Source: Bacteroidales bacterium
Lineage (GTDB): Bacteria; Bacteroidota; Bacteroidia; Bacteroidales; Lentimicrobiaceae
Length of the DNA: 64,000 nt
Direction: 5' to 3'
Assembly: GCA_016788045.1 (NCBI GenBank)
Contig: JAEUTG010000025.1
Span: 79,248 to 143,247, forward strand
Position 1 is the first letter of the stretch. The number at the start of each line of letters is the position of its first letter. Below, piece by piece: positions 44,957 through 56,200 of this stretch. The notes under the pieces are model-generated. The model saw only the letters and a list, made by a program, of their open reading frames with translations. It was not told the DNA's origin and ran no database searches. Position numbers and translations under genes: made by a program.

Positions 44957-45805
44957 TCAGCCATTTAATCTTTCAGGCCACAGATCGGGCAGTTCGCCGC
45001 TGAAACCCATCTCAGGCAGTTGACCAATCTGCTGCATTTCGTCATCCGTCAGTTCAAAATCAAATACCCGAAGGTTTTCCTGCATCCTTTCCGGTGTGGA
45101 AGCCTTGGGCAAAGCGGTCACCTGCTGCTGTACAATCCACCGCAGGCTCACCTGGGAAACCGTTTTACCATGGGCAGCCGCAATGCGTTGAAGCACTTCG
45201 TTGCCGAAAATCCGGCCCCTGGCCAGGGGTGACCAGGCCTGCAGGGCGATTCCCTTTTCACGGCAGTAACGGACCACTTCCGGCTGGTGGTAACCGGGAT
45301 GGAATTCCAGCTGGTTCACCGCCGGCACTACCCGGGCGGTCTGCAGCAGGGCCTCCAGGTGCGCCGGCCAGAAATTGCTCACCCCGATTGATCGCACCCT
45401 GCCCTCCGCCTGCAGCTCTTCCAGTGCCCGCCAGGTATTGGCATTCACCTGCTGCCAGTCAGGGTAATTGCGGGCATTGGCCGGCCAGTGAATCAGGTAG
45501 AGGTCGAGGGTGTCCAGCCCCAGTTGCCTGAGCGAAGCTTCAAAGGCCACTTTCGACTGCGCATAACCCAGGGATTCACGCCACAGCTTGGTAACCACAA
45601 AAACTTCCTGGCGCGGAATGCCGCTTTCCCGGATGCCCCGGGCCACCTCCACCTCGTTGCCGTATTTGGCAGCGGTATCAATCAGGCGGTAGCCCAGCTG
45701 AAGGGCCTGCGCTACGGTCCGCTGCCCTTCTGTACCGGTTGATTTGTACGTCCCCAGCCCCATCAGGGGCATGGAATTGCCGTCGTTAAGCAGAAGTGTT
45801 TGCAT
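44957..45805 (-). CDS. Aldo/keto reductase (2,5-diketogluconate reductase type)
   Basis: This 282-residue NADPH-dependent reductase has the catalytic tetrad Asp43 and Tyr48 (LIDTAAKYGNE), Lys73 (VVTKLW) and His106 (LYLIHWP), with the phosphate-binding end PKASTPERMQENLRVF. The substrate is not predictable; the AKR5-like group acts on small aldehydes and ketones. It appears monocistronic with its promoter next to a poly-G tract. Confidence 0.9.
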   Translation of the reverse strand: MQTLLLNDGNSMPLMGLGTYKSTGTEGQRTVAQALQLGYRLIDTAAKYGNEVEVARGIRESGIPRQEVFVVTKLWRESLGYAQSKVAFEASLRQLGLDTLDLYLIHWPANARNYPDWQQVNANTWRALEELQAEGRVRSIGVSNFWPAHLEALLQTARVVPAVNQLEFHPGYHQPEVVRYCREKGIALQAWSPLARGRIFGNEVLQRIAAAHGKTVSQVSLRWIVQQQVTALPKASTPERMQENLRVFDFELTDDEMQQIGQLPEMGFSGELPDLWPERLNG

Positions 45806-45841
45806 GGGTAATAAATTTCAGGACAATTGCCTTGAACCACA

Positions 45842-45849
45842 CAAAAATA
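45842..45849 (-). promoter_or_regulatory. -7 element of the aldo/keto reductase gene
   Basis: TATTTTTG on the minus strand lies 37 bp upstream of the start codon. The place of the -33 box is occupied by the G12 tract at 45866-45877. Confidence 0.45.
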
Positions 45850-45865
45850 GGCAAGAGATGGATGC

Positions 45866-45877
45866 GGGGGGGGGGGG
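45866..45877. repeat. Homopolymer of 12 G
   Basis: Twelve consecutive G residues lie 17-28 bp upstream of the -7 element of the aldo/keto reductase. Tracts of this length are prone to slippage in replication and in sequencing. Confidence 0.8.
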
Positions 45878-45978
45878 CCGGTAGAGAAACATCCCGATTC
45901 CAGGGGTTGGGAATGTATTAGCAGACCCGTATGAGGAAGTTAGCGCAACCAGAAAGTTAAAAATTCCGGCAGAATTTC

Positions 45979-48900
45979 GTTGTGAATTGCCTTTGAATTG
46001 TATCTTTGAGATATTGAGCACAACACTCACCGAAACCGGCACAGTTACTGCCGAGTTGTGAATTGCCTTTGAATTGTATCTTTGAGATATTGAGCACAAC
46101 ATTCGCACCTGGTGTCGCCCCTGGTTCATTGTTGTGAATTGCCTTTGAATTGTATCTTTGAGATATTGAGCACAACTTCCTTTTTCTTAGGGAATAATGT
46201 AGTCCTGTTGTGAATTGCCTTTGAATTGTATCTTTGAGATATTGAGCACAACAGGAATGGCATATTGAAAGTTTGTGGATTAGTTGTGAATTGCCTTTGA
46301 ATTGTATCTTTGAGATATTGAGCACAACGAAAGTGGAACAAAATGCTATTTATCAACCGTTGTGAATTGCCTTTGAATTGTATCTTTGAGATATTGAGCA
46401 CAACTATCACTGTTAAGGGTGGTATTATTACCGCGTTGTGAATTGCCTTTGAATTGTATCTTTGAGATATTGAGCACAACCGACTTTGACGTGTACCGCT
46501 ACGAGGCACAGTTGTGAATTGCCTTTGAATTGTATCTTTGAGATATTGAGCACAACGGTAAAATGTACCTTGGCCCCGATTCACTGGTTGTGAATTGCCT
46601 TTGAATTGTATCTTTGAGATATTGAGCACAACATAGCCTCCTCCGGAGCTCGTAGATGTTCCGTTGTGAATTGCCTTTGAATTGTATCTTTGAGATATTG
46701 AGCACAACGCCACCGTTACCGAAGGCGCAATCTTTTATGTTGTGAATTGCCTTTGAATTGTATCTTTGAGATATTGAGCACAACTGCCGATGAGGCTGAC
46801 CCGGCGTAGACGCTGTTGTGAATTGCCTTTGAATTGTATCTTTGAGATATTGAGCACAACAGATGCAATTATTTGTACCTGATCCGGGCCGTTGTGAATT
46901 GCCTTTGAATTGTATCTTTGAGATATTGAGCACAACGTAAAAGCCGGGCAGGAGATTGCTGAAACCGTTGTGAATTGCCTTTGAATTGTATCTTTGAGAT
47001 ATTGAGCACAACCGTCTGACGACGCGGTATGATGGCCAGGCTGTTGTGAATTGCCTTTGAATTGTATCTTTGAGATATTGAGCACAACTACCCGGCTTTT
47101 AAATCGTTTCCACCAGTTGTTGTGAATTGCCTTTGAATTGTATCTTTGAGATATTGAGCACAACATAGTTGAGAACCGGGAAATACTTGGAGTAGTTGTG
47201 AATTGCCTTTGAATTGTATCTTTGAGATATTGAGCACAACCCGGATGAGATAAGGCTGATGCTTGACGAAGTTGTGAATTGCCTTTGAATTGTATCTTTG
47301 AGATATTGAGCACAACTACCTCCATAATTTCCAACGCTTCAACTTCGTTGTGAATTGCCTTTGAATTGTATCTTTGAGATATTGAGCACAACTGGCACGA
47401 TATTGCCTCCCCACCTGTTCTTGTTGTGAATTGCCTTTGAATTGTATCTTTGAGATATTGAGCACAACACTGCATCCGAAACAGTGTTAACTCCTACAGT
47501 TGTGAATTGCCTTTGAATTGTATCTTTGAGATATTGAGCACAACTTCAACGCGGAATAGGTCGAGCATGGTTTCGTTGTGAATTGCCTTTGAATTGTATC
47601 TTTGAGATATTGAGCACAACCGCTACGGCGCTAAAAAAGAGAACCTGATGTTGTGAATTGCCTTTGAATTGTATCTTTGAGATATTGAGCACAACCCTCT
47701 ATCAACTCTTCACAGCGCGCGCACTGTTGTGAATTGCCTTTGAATTGTATCTTTGAGATATTGAGCACAACCCGGTGAATTGTACGCGCAAAGGTTAAAC
47801 AGTTGTGAATTGCCTTTGAATTGTATCTTTGAGATATTGAGCACAACGACTGCATACTCCACAACGCTCACAATCCTGTTGTGAATTGCCTTTGAATTGT
47901 ATCTTTGAGATATTGAGCACAACTGTCGGGTCTATGTATATTGTATCGGCAAAGTTGTGAATTGCCTTTGAATTGTATCTTTGAGATATTGAGCACAACC
48001 ATCTGCAGTTACAAATACCCTCACTGTATGTTGTGAATTGCCTTTGAATTGTATCTTTGAGATATTGAGCACAACTAAACCACATAACAACAGCAACATG
48101 AGAACGTTGTGAATTGCCTTTGAATTGTATCTTTGAGATATTGAGCACAACTTGACGATCTGACAAAGAAACAGGTAAGACGTTGTGAATTGCCTTTGAA
48201 TTGTATCTTTGAGATATTGAGCACAACTTTATATTCAATAACTTTCCTCCGATCTTAGTTGTGAATTGCCTTTGAATTGTATCTTTGAGATATTGAGCAC
48301 AACAATGCAAAAATCGGGAAGTACGGCCCGGTGGTTGTGAATTGCCTTTGAATTGTATCTTTGAGATATTGAGCACAACGTTCAGGTACGAATTGGCAAA
48401 TACCCCTTAGTTGTGAATTGCCTTTGAATTGTATCTTTGAGATATTGAGCACAACTCGTAAGCCTCACATCATCGACATCTTTATGTTGTGAATTGCCTT
48501 TGAATTGTATCTTTGAGATATTGAGCACAACGAGATCGGTTACAAGATCGTCGAGCGACCTGTTGTGAATTGCCTTTGAATTGTATCTTTGAGATATTGA
48601 GCACAACTAAGGGTGGCAATGCATTTGTTACTATACCGTTGTGAATTGCCTTTGAATTGTATCTTTGAGATATTGAGCACAACATGCTGACGCCACTTTT
48701 GCAACACAATTCAGTTGTGAATTGCCTTTGAATTGTATCTTTGAGATATTGAGCACAACACATCCCGGTAAGCTCACCACCCCAGACCAGTTGTGAATTG
48801 CCTTTGAATTGTATCTTTGAGATATTGAGCACAACACAGAATTATAAGAACCTTTTGAATAATCAGTTGTGAATTGCCTTTGAATTGTATCTTTGAGATA

Positions 48901-51722
48901 TTGAGCACAACTTCTTCCAGCAAGGTTGAACCGTTCATTGAGTTGTGAATTGCCTTTGAATTGTATCTTTGAGATATTGAGCACAACAGCGGTACACCTG
49001 CCTGATACATCAGATCAGTTGTGAATTGCCTTTGAATTGTATCTTTGAGATATTGAGCACAACGGTTGTACATCATACCCCAGAGAAAAGACAGTTGTGA
49101 ATTGCCTTTGAATTGTATCTTTGAGATATTGAGCACAACGATTAGGCGGAAATGAAGTTGGAAACAGAAGTTGTGAATTGCCTTTGAATTGTATCTTTGA
49201 GATATTGAGCACAACCGCTTTAATTGCATTTAACTTAACAAGCGAGTTGTGAATTGCCTTTGAATTGTATCTTTGAGATATTGAGCACAACCCCGACGGG
49301 GATATTCAATACCTTCAGGCAGTTGTGAATTGCCTTTGAATTGTATCTTTGAGATATTGAGCACAACGAGGAGGCCTGTAGGGCTATAAACGATAAAGTT
49401 GTGAATTGCCTTTGAATTGTATCTTTGAGATATTGAGCACAACTGTAGGCCATCGGGCTATTTTAGTATAGCCGTTGTGAATTGCCTTTGAATTGTATCT
49501 TTGAGATATTGAGCACAACAGCCATCTTATATATAGCCTTATCCAGCAGGTTGTGAATTGCCTTTGAATTGTATCTTTGAGATATTGAGCACAACAACGA
49601 TAAGGTCTTTGAGTTCGGATTCGGCGTTGTGAATTGCCTTTGAATTGTATCTTTGAGATATTGAGCACAACACAAACTTGATTTACTTTCTTGTTTTACA
49701 GTTGTGAATTGCCTTTGAATTGTATCTTTGAGATATTGAGCACAACCGAATATGAAAAGCTGCTTTTATCCGGCAAGTTGTGAATTGCCTTTGAATTGTA
49801 TCTTTGAGATATTGAGCACAACCAAACCGATTTTATAACACGTGGTATAGTGGTTGTGAATTGCCTTTGAATTGTATCTTTGAGATATTGAGCACAACAA
49901 ATCTTTCATTTTATTGCGTTTAAGATTGGTTGTGAATTGCCTTTGAATTGTATCTTTGAGATATTGAGCACAACACTCCGGTAAATCGTTGTATAGGTAT
50001 TCAAGTTGTGAATTGCCTTTGAATTGTATCTTTGAGATATTGAGCACAACCAACCGATGAAGTAAACACATACAGAGCGTGTTGTGAATTGCCTTTGAAT
50101 TGTATCTTTGAGATATTGAGCACAACGAAAAGGATTTTTATGAGCAGCTTTTTGAGGTTGTGAATTGCCTTTGAATTGTATCTTTGAGATATTGAGCACA
50201 ACCAGTTCCGCCTGTTGTTCGATCACGTCTAAGTTGTGAATTGCCTTTGAATTGTATCTTTGAGATATTGAGCACAACATGCTGCGCATTATCTCCTATG
50301 AGATCACTGTTGTGAATTGCCTTTGAATTGTATCTTTGAGATATTGAGCACAACCCAAATGATGGAAAAGGAATCCCCGGCCTAAGTTGTGAATTGCCTT
50401 TGAATTGTATCTTTGAGATATTGAGCACAACCCCGGTTGATGCTGATACATAGGTCAGGTTGTTGTGAATTGCCTTTGAATTGTATCTTTGAGATATTGA
50501 GCACAACGCCATGAGTATAGGCATCGGTATCCCCTGAGTTGTGAATTGCCTTTGAATTGTATCTTTGAGATATTGAGCACAACACCCTTCAACATCAGCC
50601 ACATTAAAAACGTGTTGTGAATTGCCTTTGAATTGTATCTTTGAGATATTGAGCACAACAGCACCAACGCTTCAACCATTGCAAACTCCGTTGTGAATTG
50701 CCTTTGAATTGTATCTTTGAGATATTGAGCACAACTGGTTACCTTAACGGGATCCTCTGCACGTCGTTGTGAATTGCCTTTGAATTGTATCTTTGAGATA
50801 TTGAGCACAACAAAATTCGGAAGAGTTTCCGAAGTTAGCCAGTTGTGAATTGCCTTTGAATTGTATCTTTGAGATATTGAGCACAACGTATGCCATAAAT
50901 ATTGCAAAACTATCGGTGTTGTGAATTGCCTTTGAATTGTATCTTTGAGATATTGAGCACAACTTCAGAATTCGCTCCAGAACAACATCGCAGTTGTGAA
51001 TTGCCTTTGAATTGTATCTTTGAGATATTGAGCACAACAGCCGGGACGCCTGGCACCGGGTCGAATCAGTTGTGAATTGCCTTTGAATTGTATCTTTGAG
51101 ATATTGAGCACAACCACCTACGTTATAAGGACTCTCGACGATCTGTTGTGAATTGCCTTTGAATTGTATCTTTGAGATATTGAGCACAACACTGCTCGAT
51201 GAGTTCCGGACTGTGGGTAAGTTGTGAATTGCCTTTGAATTGTATCTTTGAGATATTGAGCACAACTGTGATGGTTGTGCCGACAAGTCCAAGCCCGTTG
51301 TGAATTGCCTTTGAATTGTATCTTTGAGATATTGAGCACAACTGCCACCGGGCAAGTTGTCAAATGCGATCCGTTGTGAATTGCCTTTGAATTGTATCTT
51401 TGAGATATTGAGCACAACAAGGCACTTGGTGATACACGCAGGAATGTTGTTGTGAATTGCCTTTGAATTGTATCTTTGAGATATTGAGCACAACGACTCG
51501 GAATTGGGAAAACAAGATTTCGCCGTTGTGAATTGCCTTTGAATTGTATCTTTGAGATATTGAGCACAACACTTTCAATTACGCTAACAAAAGACCTTTG
51601 GTTGTGAATTGCCTTTGAATTGTATCTTTGAGATATTGAGCACAACCAAAACTTGTCCAAGCTAATTCCCCATCTGGTTGTGAATTGCCTTTGAATTGTA
51701 TCTTTGAGATATTGAGCACAAC
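45979..51722 (+). CRISPR. Type II-C CRISPR array, 76 repeats and 75 spacers
   Basis: The repeat is 46 bp, begins GTTGTGAATTGCCTTTG, continues AATTGTATCTTTGAGATATT and ends GAGCACAAC; its ends are inverted (GTTGTG/CACAAC). The first copy is 45979-46024, the last 51677-51722. Spacers are 30 bp with a few of 29 or 31. Sampled starts (copies 1-6, 30, 40, 50, 60, 70, 75, 76) fit a steady 76-bp period, which gives the copy number. All copies inspected look identical, including both end copies, so no degenerate trailer marks the old end. The plus strand is given because the tracrRNA anti-repeat pairs with that strand. Each repeat contains TTG (nt 2-4), 18 nt, TATCTTTG (nt 23-30), a Bacteroidota promoter. 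Confidence 0.98.
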
Positions 51723-51790
51723 ATACCCCTAACAGAAAGGCTAATAGTCAGTGCTTTAAGGCTCAAATCAGAAAAGAAAAAAGTGCTCAG

Positions 51791-51829
51791 AAAAAGTCCT
51801 TCCGAATTCCGCCGGAAGGACTTTTTTTT
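51791..51829. terminator. Bidirectional terminator between array and cas2
   Basis: The arms GTCCTTCCG and CGGAAGGAC (51796-51821) are flanked by A5 on one side and T8 on the other, so the hairpin can stop plus-strand crRNA transcription and minus-strand cas transcription. Confidence 0.85.
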
Positions 51830-51837
51830 ATGCACGT

Positions 51838-52185
51838 TCAAAACAATTCCAATTGCTGGGGCGTTCCGGGCTTTTCGGTTTCCTTCTGACTTCTGAAAAA
51901 CTCCATCATGCCGAATTGTTTATCAGTCAGTGAAAAAATGATAATCTCTCCCTTGGGGGCCAGGAAGGATTTCACCCGTCTTACATGCACATCGGCATTC
52001 TCGCGACTGCTGCAATGCCGCACATAAATGGAATACTGCATCATGGCAAATCCGTCCTTCTGCAGGTTCTTGCGAAACTGGGCGTAATTCTTCCGATCTT
52101 TTTTGGTTTCGGTAGGCAGGTCAAAAAAGACAAATATCCACAAAATCTGGTACTGGTTTAATCGGTCAAATTTCGTTACTGTCAA
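51838..52185 (-). CDS. cas2: CRISPR-associated endonuclease Cas2
   Basis: This 115-residue ferredoxin-fold protein forms the Cas1-Cas2 integrase that inserts new spacers. Typical parts are ILWIFVFFDLPTETKKDRKN (with the conserved Asp of the first strand), DGFAMMQYSIYVRHC and GEIIIFSLTDKQFGMM. It begins 5 bp after the cas1 stop and is the last cas gene before the array. Confidence 0.95.
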   Translation of the reverse strand: MTVTKFDRLNQYQILWIFVFFDLPTETKKDRKNYAQFRKNLQKDGFAMMQYSIYVRHCSSRENADVHVRRVKSFLAPKGEIIIFSLTDKQFGMMEFFRSQKETEKPGTPQQLELF

Positions 52186-52190
52186 TTTCC

Positions 52191-53093
52191 TTAACTGAAT
52201 TCAGGATAAAGTATTTTCCGGGAAGTCCCTTCAAAACAGGCGGATAAGGAGGCTGTGGTTCGCGAAATGCCCACCATCAGAGGGCTCTTCTTTCCTTCAA
52301 TCACAACATCGGCAACCGGCACCTGCAATAGTTTTTTCTTGATTTCTGGTGTTAACTCCTCCGATTCCGGAAATTCACCGGAAACCTCCAGCACAATCCG
52401 GTCAACATAAGGCCGGTAAGGTTCCATAATATCCGAGGCCAGGCACCAGGGATTGTATTTATTCCGGTGATGAATCCCCATGGCCGGCAACAGGCCGCTG
52501 GAAACCAATGCCCGGGCAACCACTGCCAGCAGAATTGCATAACCATAATTCAGCATGGCATTGATGCCGTCTTCATCCCTGTTTCGCACAAAATTGCTTT
52601 TCTCCCCGAAAAGATGCTCCCAGTAATAAGCGGCGGCCCGCCCTTCAACATTCTGCGGATCACCACTTTTAACCATCTTCTCAAAATACTGCATTTTCCC
52701 GACATCCACGCCTATGCTTCTCAGCATTGCCGCCTGGTTAGCTATCTTGAAAATGACCGTCTGCTGCCAGAGGTTCTTTCTTAACGGCAAGGAACTCTCC
52801 AATTGCTCATACATTTTCTCTGTAAAGGCATGGTGTGCGTACATGGGAAGCATTAAACCATAAGGCAGGTGCTTTGCATCACAACTAACAATCGCAACAT
52901 TGTTATCAGACAAAGCAGATATCAATGCATGGGTCATGGTTATCTGGGGATGATCAAGAACAACAATTCCAACATCTTCTATTGGTATTGTAACATCAGG
53001 TCTCTCTTCATTCCCTATAAAACCTATGCACAATTGCATTTCAGTTTTTTTTAGATAACATGGATTTCCAAAATACAAGGTACGTTTAATCAT
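52191..53093 (-). CDS. cas1: CRISPR-associated endonuclease Cas1 (type II)
   Basis: This 300-residue integrase has the metal-binding residues Glu150 (NVEGRAAAYYWEHLFG), His208 or His209 (AMGIHHRNKYNPWCLASD) and Asp221. The length and NKYNPWCLASDIMEPYRP are typical of type II-C Cas1. It lies between cas9 (137 bp upstream) and cas2, with no csn2 or cas4, which defines subtype II-C. Its base composition is close to the host average, unlike cas9. Confidence 0.95.
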   Translation of the reverse strand: MIKRTLYFGNPCYLKKTEMQLCIGFIGNEERPDVTIPIEDVGIVVLDHPQITMTHALISALSDNNVAIVSCDAKHLPYGLMLPMYAHHAFTEKMYEQLESSLPLRKNLWQQTVIFKIANQAAMLRSIGVDVGKMQYFEKMVKSGDPQNVEGRAAAYYWEHLFGEKSNFVRNRDEDGINAMLNYGYAILLAVVARALVSSGLLPAMGIHHRNKYNPWCLASDIMEPYRPYVDRIVLEVSGEFPESEELTPEIKKKLLQVPVADVVIEGKKSPLMVGISRTTASLSACFEGTSRKILYPEFS

Positions 53094-53230
53094 ATTATCT
53101 TAATTTTAGTTGCTTTCCCATTATAAATCTTTTAGATATCAAACTTGTTAGCAAGGCTACAAATCAGACAACCATTGTCGTAGGACCTTAGCATATCGAT
53201 AAAAATAAAACTAAATAAACCGGAAGCTTT

Positions 53231-56200
53231 TCACTCCCCAACTTTGGTTATCTCTCCTAAACTATTTAATCTGACTTTTATCGGATTTAGTTTAAGTAGA
53301 GCAGCTAAACTTTTAATATTATAAAACCTACTATGTGCTTTATTCATTTGATTAATATCAAATTTAGTTTCGATGTGGTTAGCAAAGCGATATTGCTTCG
53401 ATGAAATATTCTGAACACAGTATAGATATCTGCTTAAAAATGATTTATTATTTTCTTTTAATGCCTGCTCAAAATCTTCACTTGGCAAGCCGATTATAAA
53501 CATCTCGTTTTGTTGCATACTGAATTTAAGTTTAAGATTATCAGAAGGCAATTTATTTAAAAACGACTCTGGTAAATCTTTATTAATCAAACTATTCCAT
53601 AATTCACGAGTATCCTTTATAATAATTGGTACCTTATGCTTCTTCCTTTCCACTGCATTCCAAAATGTGCAAAGATGTTCCGTTTTAATGCCATCTTCAC
53701 TTTCGTAAATGGCGATGTGGTGATTGTTGCCCGTTTTTACAAAAGTTATTTCTTTCCCATTTTTGTCAATTCGTAGAGGGACTACAGATTCCTGTCTTAA
53801 CCCTGTTTTCAGCTTAATGGATAATATCTTTATCCCTTTGCTTTCATTATACCACAGAGGTTTAGCCTCTAGGTTCCTAAAATTATCCAATGCTTTTTTT
53901 ACATCACTTCTATAGTCTTGATTTTCAGTAAAACTCTCATTAAGTTTATTTAATACAATTTCTCTAACTCTATTATCAACAATACTATTTAGAACTACAT
54001 CAATCTTATCATCAACCTTAGTATTCCCGTTTTTATCAGTTTTTATGGAATAGGTTTCCTTCCCAGTGAATATATGATCTTGAGCAGATATTCCAACTTT
54101 GTATTTTTTTATGATGTGCTCTTCTTCAACTCCACCTTCTCGTTTTAGTTTAATTCGGCCATAAAGCCCAGCCTCGTGCAATGCTCCCCGCGGGGTTATA
54201 ACACCCGTTTTCTCATTTTTCCCAATCGCTTTGTATTTACTTATTGTTGCTACCTTTTTCCCGGCTTTAAAAGAAACCAATATTTTATCGGCTTCTTTCA
54301 TTACCTCTTTTGTAGTAAACGGCTTTTGATTTATTAAATATTCATCCAGTTTAGTAAGCCGTCCTGAATGATTATTTACAATCTCGTTAGTGGCTGTCAA
54401 AATATTTTCATCATAGCTATTCCCGAACTTCAACCTAGCTGCATCTATCTCCTTCTGCATATCAGCTTTGGTTTCACTGGCATTCAAAGTATTAATTCGT
54501 TGAATATATCCTTGTTTAGTACACGCAATAACCAACGCATCGATTGCATGATGTCGATGATCATCTCTTTTATCCCATCCAATTATTTCTTCTTTTTTAT
54601 GTTTACGTTTTCCTTTGTCACTTTCCCATTCTTTTATTTGTGTGAATTTTTGCCCAGTTTTTTCTTCAAGTTCTTTATATTTTGGTAAATGCAAATTCAT
54701 TAAGATGTCATCCCAACCCCATAATCTTCTCAACGTTGCAGTAACTTTTCCTTCTGTTGCTGTCACATTGTTACAAACAAGTCTTAAAATCTCAGTTGAT
54801 TTCCGAGCTATATATTGTGTTGCTTTTAAATCTCTAGCTAAAAAATCTTCCCAAAGTTTTTTATCAGCATCTGTTTCTTTATGTATCTTTTTCCGTTCTA
54901 AATACTCTTCATATGAGACTTTTAGACGGAGCATTTTCCCATAAGTGATAATTCCACGTTTATACCAGTCATCCACACGATCAATATATAGCTGTAATGC
55001 ATTATCGCCTTGTTTCGTAATATAATCGTAAGCTGTTAGATTATTCTTTGTTGCATTACAATGACGATGTACCAAGACTTTGTTCATCAAAGAATTATCA
55101 ATGGGTAATAAGTCTTTGGGTACAATATGGTCAACATCAAAATCATCTCCTGTTAGAGCCTCTGAAAGACTAAAAAATTTCCCACAATAAATGCATTGAT
55201 TAGTAACAACTGCATCTTTAAGTTTCTTTGGAAGAGCTTTTCCAGTTTTACTATCAATGACTGTTCGGATTGGAAAAATAAGTTTATACTTTTCGATAAA
55301 TCGTTTGGTGGTTTTCACACCCATTTCTTTTAATCGGTTTGCGATTTCATTGTTAATAACCTCATTTGCCGTATTGTTTAATGTTGAATCATTACGCTCT
55401 TCCTTACTTTGTTTTAGTTCTCTTGCAAGTTCAACTCTTATTTCGTCAGGTTTCCAATATTTGCAAATTTTCCCATTTTCATCCTTATCACTATATTCGT
55501 CAATTAAGGCATTTACAACATTAATCATTTGATTGAGAATTTTCTCAACAACTGGTTGACGCAAACTATTTTTAGGGAGTAACTTTAACCGGTCAATTGT
55601 TATTAGTGTTGACCTTTCATCTTTTGTTAAGCTATTTGAGTGGTTATAGCCGGCTAAGCTGCAAGAATCGGAATAATTATAACCTTGCATTAAATATGGC
55701 ATAATATTACGTATTGCTTTGTTCGATTTATTCCCGAACCCTTGTTTATTAAAATCGAGTAGCGACAATTTTTGGGCAACATCTTCACTAAATTCAAAAC
55801 GTTTTATTAAAGCATTTTTACATTCATTTATATCTTTGATAGAATAAATTGTATGCCATAGCTTGAAAAGAGGTTCTTGCTCAATATCAGGATCGACTTG
55901 CAATGCATTAAACTCTTCAAGAATTTCACCTGTTTTTTTATCAACCAATTTGGCTTTCTTGTCAAGTGATTTGAACGAAATATTGAATGCAAGATGCTTA
56001 CAATCACCTATTAAAGCATGAATTGCAGAATAAGTAATATTTCCTTGAATTCCCTTACTAATTTGTTTGTTAATGTAAACGTCTTCTTTACGTAAATCTA
56101 ATATCTTCAATAATTCAGCGAAAGAAAGGTTTGGATGATAAAATAGATAGTTAGCAATTTGTTGCTTCTCATCCAAACTCAGAGCCCTGTCACTCCATTT

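Noticed and set aside
44547..44964. Two minus-strand frames (77 and 80 codons) in the intergenic region after the aldo/keto reductase
   Set aside because: They run through the phased palindromic repeats and have no coding features.
45957..51660. Many minus-strand open frames of 65-250 codons full of CSISQRYNSKAIHN, VLNISKIQFKGNSQ and CAQYLKDTIQRQFTT
   Set aside because: They are translations of the CRISPR repeat in its three frames; the 76-bp period rotates the frame and the repeat has no stop on that strand.
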